Positions 17,783 to 25,345 of a DNA stretch of 64,000 nt are shown piece by piece. Both the position numbers and the translations under genes were made by a program. Numbering within the stretch: position 1 is the stretch's first letter; every line of letters begins with the position of its first letter. The stretch is from an uncultured Paracoccaceae bacterium (GTDB lineage: Bacteria; Pseudomonadota; Alphaproteobacteria; Rhodobacterales; Rhodobacteraceae): NCBI GenBank assembly GCA_947497185.1, contig CANMFL010000006.1:62001-126000 (forward strand). Reading direction: 5' to 3'. The notes under the pieces are model-generated. The model saw only the letters and a list, made by a program, of their open reading frames with translations, did no database searches and was not told where the DNA came from.

Positions 17783-19087
17783 TTAAAGTAGAGCGAGGCT
17801 GAGGATCGGGAATTCGATCAGGACGAGCAGGATGATAAACATCACGAATGCAAACGGGAGCGCGCCCATAAAGACATCCTTCAGCGTGATGCTTTCGTCA
17901 TCGAGCGTCGATTTAATCACGAAACACGATATGCCGAGTGGGGGTGTTAACAATCCGATCTCGGCACCAACGACCGTGACAATCCCGAACCAGATCAGTG
18001 ACAGATCCAGCGCTTCGACAAGCGGCAGGAACAATGGAACAACGATCAGAATGATGGATGCCGTGTCCAAGATCGTGCCGAGGAAGACCATCAGCAAAAT
18101 ATAAAGCAGCATGATCGTCCAGAAACCGGCAGAGTTCCCAGCAAGCAAGTCTTGCAACTGGTTTGGCAATCCCGCGAGGCCCAGCATACGCGAATAAATT
18201 GACGCGGCTGTGATCAGGAACAAGATGGCTGCTGTGATGTGACCTGTTTCTAACAGTGCTTCCCAGAACCCTTTCAATGACATGGAACGGCGGACCAGGG
18301 CGATGATCAACGCGACCAAAGACCCAGTTGCACCCGCTTCAACGGCTGTCATCCAGCCTGTGTAGATGCCACCCAGAACAACTGTGATCAGCCCCAACGT
18401 CGGCAGCGTTTTCGACGCGATCTCACGTTTGCTCATCCATTCGGTGTCGTCAACGGAGCGACCGCCCACAAAACCGGGTGTGAAACGACCCATGAACCAG
18501 ATCGCCGCGACATATGCGATGGCGAGCATGATGCCTGGAATAACGCCAGCAAGGAACATGTCGCCAACCGATTGTTCGGCTACAAAGCTGTAGATGATCA
18601 ACATTGCGGATGGTGGAATAATCATACCCAACACAGACGATCCGGCGACCACACCCACTGCGAAACGTGGGTTGTAATCCTGCGCGATCATCTGCGGCAC
18701 AGATACTTTGGTAAAGACCGATGCGGAAGCAATCGACGATCCGGTCACAGCAGCAAAGACCGCATTTGCCCCAACCGTGGCCATGCCGATGCCGCCTTTG
18801 ACCTTGCGAAAACGCATCGTCATCACTTCGTAGATGTCACTGCCAAGTCCTGCCTTGGCCACGATTAACCCCATAAAGGTAAATAACGGTATGGTCGCGA
18901 AACTGTAGACCATGGCGCTGTCGCCTACCGCGACTTTGAGCAGGTTCAGAGATAAGGTGAAATTGTCACGCATGATCCAAATGGACAGAATCGAGACCAT
19001 GCCAAGAGCTACGGGGATGTAGACACCGGAATAGATCAGAAAAACGATGGCGAAGACCGAGATGAGGCCGATTTCAATAGGAGTCAT
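17783..19087 (-). CDS. dctM: TRAP transporter large permease (DctM)
   Basis: Membrane component that couples Na+ flow to solute uptake, 434 aa with about 11-12 helices. Characteristic DctM blocks: FTFMGLIVAKAGLGSDIYEVM, GSSVLGMIIPPSAMLIIYSF and DTASIILIVVPLFLPL. Overlaps the small permease gene by 4 nt (ATGA) and is 11 nt from the dioxygenase. Substrate cannot be read from this subunit. Confidence 0.93.
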   Translation of the reverse strand: MTPIEIGLISVFAIVFLIYSGVYIPVALGMVSILSIWIMRDNFTLSLNLLKVAVGDSAMVYSFATIPLFTFMGLIVAKAGLGSDIYEVMTMRFRKVKGGIGMATVGANAVFAAVTGSSIASASVFTKVSVPQMIAQDYNPRFAVGVVAGSSVLGMIIPPSAMLIIYSFVAEQSVGDMFLAGVIPGIMLAIAYVAAIWFMGRFTPGFVGGRSVDDTEWMSKREIASKTLPTLGLITVVLGGIYTGWMTAVEAGATGSLVALIIALVRRSMSLKGFWEALLETGHITAAILFLITAASIYSRMLGLAGLPNQLQDLLAGNSAGFWTIMLLYILLMVFLGTILDTASIILIVVPLFLPLVEALDLSLIWFGIVTVVGAEIGLLTPPLGISCFVIKSTLDDESITLKDVFMGALPFAFVMFIILLVLIEFPILSLALL

Positions 19088-19650
19088 GATTTTGGCCCGT
19101 TTGATGTGTTGTCGTCATGTTCGGGGGCGCGGATCAACTGTGGGCGATCCTGCGCGGTGATGACTTTGAGAATGAAGATAACGCAGGCTAAGGCGCTGCC
19201 AGATGCGATCACCAACTTGATTGGCCACCACGGCAGGGTGAACAAGCCGCGTACACCAAAGAAATCTTGGGTGCCCCACATTTTGATGAATTCAGGGAAC
19301 GTGATGTAGGCGATCAGAAACATAAAGATCGCAGAGATCGCATTGATGATACGGCGCAATCCGGACGTGAAACGTGGGCGGCGGCTGTGCATCAGGTTCA
19401 GAAAACCGTCTGACCGCGTTAGGCGATCCACCCGCACAACATCGGCGATTTGTAAGAAGACGATAAACACCACCGACATCTGCACGATTTCATACGTCCC
19501 CTTGAGGGGGGCGTTGAACACGCTGCGGGCGATAACGTCGGCGTTCAAGATCACCATCAAGGCGAGAACGGTCAACGTTCCGGCCGCATTGGCGGCGATT
19601 GCAAGATAGTTGGCGACCCGGGACAGGCCTGCCACAAAGGATTTTAGCAT
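19084..19650 (-). CDS. dctQ: TRAP transporter small permease (DctQ)
   Basis: 188 aa, four transmembrane helices, DctQ family. ATG 19650 is preferred over the longer ATG 19677: GGGAGGGG lies 9 nt upstream of it and the first helix then starts at the usual place (SRVANYLAIAANAAGTLTVLALMV). Lies between the binding protein gene and dctM, standard P-Q-M order. Confidence 0.9.
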   Translation of the reverse strand: MLKSFVAGLSRVANYLAIAANAAGTLTVLALMVILNADVIARSVFNAPLKGTYEIVQMSVVFIVFLQIADVVRVDRLTRSDGFLNLMHSRRPRFTSGLRRIINAISAIFMFLIAYITFPEFIKMWGTQDFFGVRGLFTLPWWPIKLVIASGSALACVIFILKVITAQDRPQLIRAPEHDDNTSNGPKS

Positions 19651-19680
19651 AATTTGGGCCCCTCCCGGGTCGGTCAACGT

Positions 19681-20754
19681 TTAAGGTTGTGTCCAGTCGC
19701 GAACACCAACAAAGCCTTCAGCTTCGAGTTTACCGAGGTAGGCGGCCAGCATGCCGCTACCGTCTTCGCCGTTCGCATTCAGACCTTCGGCCCATTCCTG
19801 TGCAATGTTCGGGATACCCGCAGCCCAAGCCGCGCGATCTTCTGGTGACACCTCGACGATCGTGCCGCCTGATGCGAGGTAGGCCGCCTCGGATTCAGCC
19901 GCGATATCCATGGCGATTGACGCTAGACGGTCGCGGTAATCGATTGAAACGGCCTGCAATACTTCTTTGACTTCGTCGGGCAAGGTGTTCCAGAAATCTT
20001 GGTTCGCTGTGACAGTCTTTGAGTTCACAGCGCCCAGATCAGCACGCAACATGTAAGGTGCGACTTCGGAAAAGTTGAACGTCGCAGCCGCTTCTGGCCA
20101 AACCAACGCGCCGTCAACCAGACCGGTTTGCAGCATGTTATAGAAGTCGGTCAAACCACCTGGAACGCCAGCTGAATCCTTGATGCCTTCGAGGTAACGC
20201 AAATTTAGACCTGCGCCCGCGATCTTGGCACCTTCGAGATCACTGATGCTCGAAATTTCGCTGGTGTAAAAGATTTCGTAGCTGTTCAGCACAACGCCCG
20301 TGGCCAGATAAACTTGGTTTTGGGCCGAAAATTCGTTCTGCATCGCAGGGAATTCACGTGCGATTTCGTCGATTGCTTTGGCGACGGCGCGAGCATCAGA
20401 CGACACAAAGGGTGTGACCGCGGCAAGACCTTGACTAGGCAGTTTGGACGAGTGGAAAATCGTTGTGACGATCCCGATATCACCCAGACCCAGCTGGATA
20501 CCTTCCAGAACGCCGCGTGGCTTTACGATCGTGCCGTTGTAGTTTTCCTGCCAGTCCATGACGTAATTGCCGGTTTCGGCAAGGCGGCGGTCAACTTCGG
20601 GAATAAAGAAGTTTGAAAACTCTTCGATCCAAAGCGATCTGTCTGGATAGCCGTCGATGACGACCGCAGAAATGGTTTCCTGCGCGGCTACCGGCAGAGC
20701 GGTCATCGTCGCGAGTGCAACCCCCATGAGGCCGCGTCGTGTCCAATCAGTCAT
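19681..20754 (-). CDS. dctP: TRAP transporter substrate-binding protein (DctP)
   Basis: Periplasmic solute receptor, 357 aa, signal peptide about 1-24 with TRRGLMG at 4-10 that could direct Tat export. DctP-family fold (YTSEISSISDLEGAKIAGAG near 160-180; GLVDGALVWPEAA near 215). In C4-dicarboxylate binders the arginine comes in GLKIR; here the equivalent stretch reads GAKIAGAGLNLRYLEG, so a plain dicarboxylate is not assured. The malonate genes nearby and the dioxygenase downstream suggest malonate or an aromatic acid. First of the TRAP genes, 43 nt after osmC-like gene. Confidence 0.9.
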   Translation of the reverse strand: MTDWTRRGLMGVALATMTALPVAAQETISAVVIDGYPDRSLWIEEFSNFFIPEVDRRLAETGNYVMDWQENYNGTIVKPRGVLEGIQLGLGDIGIVTTIFHSSKLPSQGLAAVTPFVSSDARAVAKAIDEIAREFPAMQNEFSAQNQVYLATGVVLNSYEIFYTSEISSISDLEGAKIAGAGLNLRYLEGIKDSAGVPGGLTDFYNMLQTGLVDGALVWPEAAATFNFSEVAPYMLRADLGAVNSKTVTANQDFWNTLPDEVKEVLQAVSIDYRDRLASIAMDIAAESEAAYLASGGTIVEVSPEDRAAWAAGIPNIAQEWAEGLNANGEDGSGMLAAYLGKLEAEGFVGVRDWTQP

Positions 20755-20797
20755 GTGTTTTCCTCCCAGAAAAGCGGGCGCATTGGCCCAATTTAGT

Positions 20798-21256
20798 TTA
20801 TGTTGCCTTCACCCAATGTACTGTCAGGTCTGTGCCGGCTGCTTCGAACAGCTTGGCGATGGCACAGTATTTCGCAGTCTCACGCCCCACCAAATCCAAG
20901 TCTTCTTGGCTGGCGGCAGTATTGCAATTCACCGTGAGCGTGACTTCTGGAAACGGCACGTCGATCTCTTCCTCCATGAGAACGCCGCGACGGTCGAATT
21001 TGCAGGCCGCGTCGATATTGATTTCTCCCAAATCAACTCCGAGACGTTTTGCATTCTTATGTCCAATCACATTGGTACATGCGATCAGAGCCGTCATTGC
21101 GGCTTCAGTCGGGGTTGGACCTAAATTGGTGCCACCCCGTTCTGTTGGTTCGTCGATGATCACGTGCAGGTCGCGCACCGGAATTTCTGTCCGCGCAGGT
21201 GTCGGGCACGCAGCGGATGCGCGATAGGTCACAATCGTTTTGGTCTTGATAGCCAT
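20798..21256 (-). CDS. OsmC/Ohr family protein
   Basis: 152 aa from ATG 21256; AGAGG lies 7 nt upstream, whereas the neighbouring ATG 21262 has it at zero distance. OsmC fold: GGTNLGPTPTEAAMTALIACTNVIGHKNAKRLG (in pieces, about 45-77) supplies the conserved Cys (about 64); the second Cys in KYCAIAKLFEAAG (about 130). Canonical OsmC/Ohr proteins reduce organic peroxides with this Cys pair. Being inside a catabolic operon, it may protect against oxidised intermediates or act on a thioester; that is inference. Confidence 0.82.
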   Translation of the reverse strand: MAIKTKTIVTYRASAACPTPARTEIPVRDLHVIIDEPTERGGTNLGPTPTEAAMTALIACTNVIGHKNAKRLGVDLGEINIDAACKFDRRGVLMEEEIDVPFPEVTLTVNCNTAASQEDLDLVGRETAKYCAIAKLFEAAGTDLTVHWVKAT

Positions 21257-21269
21257 GCTCATACCTCTG

Positions 21270-21935
21270 CTAGATGACGCTACACACCTGATCGAATTCA
21301 AACCGTGGTAGCTTTTGAAATAATGCCGTCTCGTCAGCGTAGCCAATATTGCACAGGAAATTCGACTTGAGCGTCGTCCCTGCAAAAAACTCTTCATCGA
21401 CAATCGCGTTAGAAAAGCCCGACATCGCTCCCACATCCAGCCCGACAGCACGGGCCGCGATCATGAAATACGCACCTTGCAATGTGGCGTTGCGATAAGC
21501 GGTATCTTCGCAATAGGCATCATTGCCGTCGAACAAGTGGCGACGGTCTTCGTGCGGGAACAAGAATGGCAGCTCGTGCCAGAAATTCATGTCCTGCGCG
21601 ATAATCGCAGTCACTGGCGCGCCCATCATCTTTGACACGTTCTGTGGCTTCAGTGATTTCGCGAGCCGTTCTTTGCCCTCTTTGGATTTCACAAAAATAA
21701 ACCGCGCAGGTAGCGTGTTCATCGACGTTGGCCCATTGATGACGATCTCGTAAATTTCTTCGAGCATACCCTCAGGGATCGGCTTGTCAGTCCACGCATA
21801 ATGCGACCGCGCATCGCGCAGGATCAGATCAATCGCATCATCGGACAGGCGGTCGATCCGGCCACGCAATGCGCGGTGATCGGATTGCGCCTTGGCCCGC
21901 AAACGGTCGAGTTCTGCACCTACTGGGGCGTTCAT
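21270..21935 (-). CDS. Nitroreductase family flavoprotein, RutE/HadB-like (possible malonic semialdehyde reductase)
   Basis: 221 aa FMN enzyme. Family order: RSHYAWTDKPIPEGMLEEIY, GPTSMNTLPARFIFVKS (FMN contact), MGAPVTAIIAQDMNFWHELPFLFPH and GLDVGAMSGFSNAIVDEEFF. This resembles RutE-type 3-hydroxypropionate dehydrogenase/malonic semialdehyde reductase, which would connect with the malonate genes matAB under the same regulator; other nitroreductases acting on quinones are possible. ATG 21935 overlaps the end of the FAH gene by 4 nt. Confidence 0.82.
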   Translation of the reverse strand: MNAPVGAELDRLRAKAQSDHRALRGRIDRLSDDAIDLILRDARSHYAWTDKPIPEGMLEEIYEIVINGPTSMNTLPARFIFVKSKEGKERLAKSLKPQNVSKMMGAPVTAIIAQDMNFWHELPFLFPHEDRRHLFDGNDAYCEDTAYRNATLQGAYFMIAARAVGLDVGAMSGFSNAIVDEEFFAGTTLKSNFLCNIGYADETALFQKLPRFEFDQVCSVI

Positions 21936-22816
21936 GCTGACGCTCCCGCGGCTTTGTGGTCTTTTTCGTCAACGATTGGGTTCGAACAAATGCCGATCCC
22001 TTCGATTTCGACGTCCACAACTTCGCCCGGAACCAACCAACGCGGGTTCGGTTTCTTGGCGTGACCAACACCCGGAGGTGTGCCCATCGCGATCAAATCG
22101 CCCGGCTCAAGCGTTGTGTATTCGGAAATCGTTGCAATCGTTTGCGCGACTGACCAAATCATGTTGCCCGTGTTTGATGATTGCAAAATCTCGGCGCCAA
22201 CGCGGCTTTCGATTTTCAGACCAGCAGCTCCCTCTGGTACTTCGTCAGGTGTGACCACGATTGGGCCGATAGCGCCCGTGTCGTCAAAGTTTTTACCCGG
22301 TGTCCACTGATGTGTCTTGCGTTGATAATTGCGCACAGAGCCGTCGTTGAAAACGGTGTAGCCGAATACATGATCCAAGGCGTCTGCCTCGGAAATGTGA
22401 CGACCGCCTTTGCCAACGATCAGCATCAATTCAGCTTCGTAGTCCAGTTGATCGGAACATGTCGGACGCACCAGAGGCGCACCTGCAGCCATAATCGAAT
22501 TTTTGCCGCGCATGAAAAGGGCAGGGTAATCAGGAATGTCGTAACCACCTTCTTTGATGTGGTCGGTATAGTTCAGCCCAAGACAAATGATCGTACCGGG
22601 TTTTGCCACAGGCAGCGCAGGTGTGACTGATGCGACGGGAACGCTTGGGGCGCCGTCAATCTTGGCCGCGACTGATTCTGCTAGTGCAGGATCGCCGATC
22701 AATGCCATCAGATCAGAGCCAACAGCCGCGTCCAAAGCCGTCAAGTTAACGGCTTCATCACCCTTTACCGCAAAAACGGCTGTGCCGCTCTTTGTGTTGC
22801 CTACCAGATATTTCAT
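21932..22816 (-). CDS. Fumarylacetoacetate hydrolase (FAH) family protein
   Basis: 294 aa. C-terminal FAH domain from about residue 72: IICLGLNYTDHIKEGG, PALFMRGKNSIM, then metal ligands in DYEAELMLIVGKGGRHI (E-x-E type) and GYTVFNDGSVRNYQRK; ends MGTPPGVGHAKKPNPRWLVPGEVVDVEIEG in pieces. Enzymes of this family hydrolyse or isomerise acylpyruvates and 2-oxo acids in aromatic degradation. Top gene of the - strand operon; the AATATCGATATT palindrome lies 58 bp upstream. Confidence 0.9.
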   Translation of the reverse strand: MKYLVGNTKSGTAVFAVKGDEAVNLTALDAAVGSDLMALIGDPALAESVAAKIDGAPSVPVASVTPALPVAKPGTIICLGLNYTDHIKEGGYDIPDYPALFMRGKNSIMAAGAPLVRPTCSDQLDYEAELMLIVGKGGRHISEADALDHVFGYTVFNDGSVRNYQRKTHQWTPGKNFDDTGAIGPIVVTPDEVPEGAAGLKIESRVGAEILQSSNTGNMIWSVAQTIATISEYTTLEPGDLIAMGTPPGVGHAKKPNPRWLVPGEVVDVEIEGIGICSNPIVDEKDHKAAGASA

Positions 22817-22873
22817 GTGCGTAATCCTTGCCAGTTCAAGATATTTCTGCCTACAATATCACCGAAAGTCAAT

Positions 22874-22887
22874 AAATATCGATATTT
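22874..22887. promoter_or_regulatory. Palindromic operator 1 in the FAH/yciI divergent promoter
   Basis: Perfect 14-bp palindrome AAATATCGATATTT. Its 12-bp core AATATCGATATT is repeated exactly in front of matA (23999-24012). The size and symmetry fit a dimeric GntR/FadR-type repressor, and a gene for one lies between the two copies. It is placed to control the - strand catabolic operon and the + strand yciI-gntR unit together. Confidence 0.75.
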
Positions 22888-22907
22888 TTCTAGCGAAGGG
22901 TAAAAAC

Positions 22908-23294
22908 ATGGTAGCGTGGTCGGACTATAAGAAAGAGGCAAAGTCGCGCGGGGCATTGGCCTTGGAACTTTACGCGGCAGTGACAACGCCAGCAGGCGCA
23001 CCCGAAGCTGTGAAAGCATCGCTCCCGGATCATCTTGCATATCAGGTGACGCTTGAGCGTGCAGGCTCGTTGGCGTTTGCGGGACCAATGTCCGACGAAT
23101 CCGGTGACAACATGCAAGGCATGGGGCTGATCATCTATCGGGCCGCAGATATGGACGCTGCACGCGCCCTTGCCGACGCCGACCCGATGCACAAATCCGG
23201 TGCTCGTTTATACGTCTTGCGCCGTTGGATGATTAACGAGGGGTCGTTGACGGTTTCAGTCGGGCTATCTACTAACCACGCAACATTGACCTAA
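22908..23294 (+). CDS. YciI family protein
   Basis: 128 aa from ATG 22908, 21 bp after operator 1. YCII domain, ferredoxin-like fold: LPDHLAYQVTLERAGSLAFAGPM, GMGLIIYRAADMDAARALADADPMHKSGA, and the closing RRWMINEGSLTV. The conserved His and Asp (about residues 46 and 101) are retained. Related folds include muconolactone isomerase; in this setting it may isomerise or cleave a ring-fission lactone, but that is inferred only from neighbours. Divergent from the FAH operon; gntR follows 12 nt later. Confidence 0.82.
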   Translation: MVAWSDYKKEAKSRGALALELYAAVTTPAGAPEAVKASLPDHLAYQVTLERAGSLAFAGPMSDESGDNMQGMGLIIYRAADMDAARALADADPMHKSGARLYVLRRWMINEGSLTVSVGLSTNHATLT

Positions 23295-23306
23295 AAGGCA
23301 ATCGGC

Positions 23307-23969
23307 ATGAACATTATGGACGAGACGAGCGGCAAAGAAGCATCTGCTACCCGTGGGGCCTATATGTCCTTGCGCGATATGATCCTGACCGGCGCACTGC
23401 CTGCAGGTGAAAAACTAAAGATCGAGCAGTTGCGCAAGCTGCTCGATACAGGCGCGTCGCCCGTCAGAGAGGCGCTGAGCCTGCTGACCTCTGACATGCT
23501 GGTGGAACGTATCGACCAGCGCGGGTTTCGGGCGGCACCCGCGAGCACCGAAAATTTTGCCGAAATCCTCAAACTGCGTTGTGTGCTCGAAGACATGGCA
23601 TTGCGCCAATCTATCGCATCGGCCACGCCAGAATGGGAAGAAAACCTTGTGCTTGCGCATCATAGGATGAAGCAGCTGACAGGGGCTGCGTCATTCGAGG
23701 ACGCGCACAAATTGTTCCACATGGCACTGCTCGCCAATTCGTCGTCACCGATGTTGGAACGCTTTTGTAGTCAGCTTTATGACTTGAACATCCGGTACAG
23801 AAATCTCGCGTCCAGTGGTCGCAACTACCAAAAACGCGACATCACAGCCGAGCATGAAGAGATCCTCGCATGTGCCGTGCGCCGTGATGCTGATGCGACG
23901 TCTACTGCACTGCTCAGTCACTATCGCCTCACGGGCGCATACCTGACGTCCCAGCTTGTGAATCTCTAG
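23307..23969 (+). CDS. GntR family (FadR/FCD subfamily) transcriptional regulator
   Basis: 220 aa. N-terminal winged helix (about 12-75; IEQLRKLLDTGASPVREALS is the recognition region) and C-terminal all-helical FCD ligand domain (about 85-210) with metal/ligand residues in RCVLEDMALRQ, AHHRMKQL, HKLFHMALLANS and ITAEHEEILACAV. FCD regulators sense organic acids. Lies between two copies of the same palindrome, making it the obvious candidate to bind them. MatR of rhizobia is an analogous GntR regulator of matABC, though with a different operator sequence. Confidence 0.9.
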   Translation: MNIMDETSGKEASATRGAYMSLRDMILTGALPAGEKLKIEQLRKLLDTGASPVREALSLLTSDMLVERIDQRGFRAAPASTENFAEILKLRCVLEDMALRQSIASATPEWEENLVLAHHRMKQLTGAASFEDAHKLFHMALLANSSSPMLERFCSQLYDLNIRYRNLASSGRNYQKRDITAEHEEILACAVRRDADATSTALLSHYRLTGAYLTSQLVNL

Positions 23970-23998
23970 CTTTGCCGATTTAAATTATGAGTTTGCAT

Positions 23999-24012
23999 TA
24001 ATATCGATATTA
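23999..24012. promoter_or_regulatory. Palindromic operator 2 upstream of matA
   Basis: Perfect 14-bp palindrome TAATATCGATATTA, sharing the 12-bp core of the site at 22874-22887, 35 bp before the matA GTG. Two identical 12-bp palindromes only in the two promoters around a GntR gene are unlikely to be chance. Confidence 0.75.
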
Positions 24013-24046
24013 TCGCAGTGTTGATTCCACAACTGGAGACACCATC

Positions 24047-25345
24047 GTGCAACGCAATCGATTTCTCAGCGATATCCTAACGACATTGTTTGACCGCAGC
24101 GGGACGATCCGCAGCGTTAACGATACCCGCGACATCTATGCGTTATGCAACGCGCTGTTGTCGGCAGAGGGCACTGTCTCAGGGCAATCCCTCGCGGCGA
24201 CTGTGCTTGAACGGTATCGCAAGCTGTCCGACAACAATAAACTGTCGTTTTTCAAATACTTGAACGACGATCTTGATATTGATGTTACGGACCTGTCCGC
24301 GCTTGTCGCGACCTATGCGACCGACCCGACGCCCGACGCATTCAAGAACCTGTCGAACGCGGCCGAGCCCAGACGCCAAGAGTTATTGCGCCGCCTGAAC
24401 CAACCCGTTGGGGCGACCGCTGATATCGTGGCCATGCGCGTGGACCTGTTGCGCGTGCTCAAGGATCATCCTGAACTTGCCCGCACTAACCATGATTTCG
24501 TCCACCTGTTCCGCAGCTGGTTCAATCGCGGCTTCTTGGTGTTGAAGACAATCGATTGGGACACTCCCGCGCGCATCCTCGACAAGATCGTCGCCTATGA
24601 GGCCGTGCATCAAATCAACGATTGGGACGATCTGCGTCGCCGCCTATATCCACCCGACCGGTGCTGCTTTGCGTTCTTCCACCCTTCAATGCCAGACGAG
24701 CCGCTAATTTTTGTCGAAGTCGCATTAACCGAAACCGTCCCCGGTTCTGTCACCAAACTGCTGTCGAACGGCCGCACGCCGCTGGATGCCGAGGATGCCA
24801 AAGTCGCCGTGTTTTACTCAATCTCAAACTGCCAAAAGGGCCTCACCGGCATCAGCTTTGGCAATCTGTTGATTAAACAAGTCGTCGCGGAATTGTCGCT
24901 GTCTTTCCCGCAGCTAGAGACTTTTGTTACGCTGTCGCCGATCCCCGGTTTGACCCGATGGTTGGCCACGCAAACCGCCGATGCCGATCACGGTCACGTC
25001 GCAACCACGATTCTAGACGGGCAGGGCAGTGCTACAGACATTCGCGCTATGGCGGCCCGTTATTTGCTCACGGCAAAACGTGGCGACGCCATGCCGCTTG
25101 ACCCCGTCGCACGCTTCCACCTCGGAAATGGTGCCGAAGTTTACGACATACACGCGGATGCGGACACGTCTGACAACGGCATTGCCCAATCAAGCGGCGC
25201 AATGGTGAATTATCTCTACGACTTGTCCCAAACCCAACGCCATCACGCCGATTACGTTTTCAAATCTATCGTCACCGCAGCAAAACCTGCGCAATCTTTG
25301 TCCACGGCAGCCCTGTCGCCCAAACCCAAGGAAACCACATCGTGA
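24047..25345 (+). CDS. matA: Malonyl-CoA decarboxylase MatA
   Basis: Converts malonyl-CoA to acetyl-CoA and CO2. 432 aa, GTG start with GGAGA 8 nt upstream. MCD family: helical N-terminal domain (about 1-160), then a GNAT-like catalytic domain with CFAFFHPSMPDEPLIFVEVA in the region 207-226 and TLSPIPGLTRWL near 295-306. The active-site Ser/His pair of the family falls in these blocks (S in SPIPG; late H in the QRHHADYVFKSIV region). Overlaps matB by 4 nt, so the two steps are translated together. Confidence 0.94.
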   Translation: MQRNRFLSDILTTLFDRSGTIRSVNDTRDIYALCNALLSAEGTVSGQSLAATVLERYRKLSDNNKLSFFKYLNDDLDIDVTDLSALVATYATDPTPDAFKNLSNAAEPRRQELLRRLNQPVGATADIVAMRVDLLRVLKDHPELARTNHDFVHLFRSWFNRGFLVLKTIDWDTPARILDKIVAYEAVHQINDWDDLRRRLYPPDRCCFAFFHPSMPDEPLIFVEVALTETVPGSVTKLLSNGRTPLDAEDAKVAVFYSISNCQKGLTGISFGNLLIKQVVAELSLSFPQLETFVTLSPIPGLTRWLATQTADADHGHVATTILDGQGSATDIRAMAARYLLTAKRGDAMPLDPVARFHLGNGAEVYDIHADADTSDNGIAQSSGAMVNYLYDLSQTQRHHADYVFKSIVTAAKPAQSLSTAALSPKPKETTS

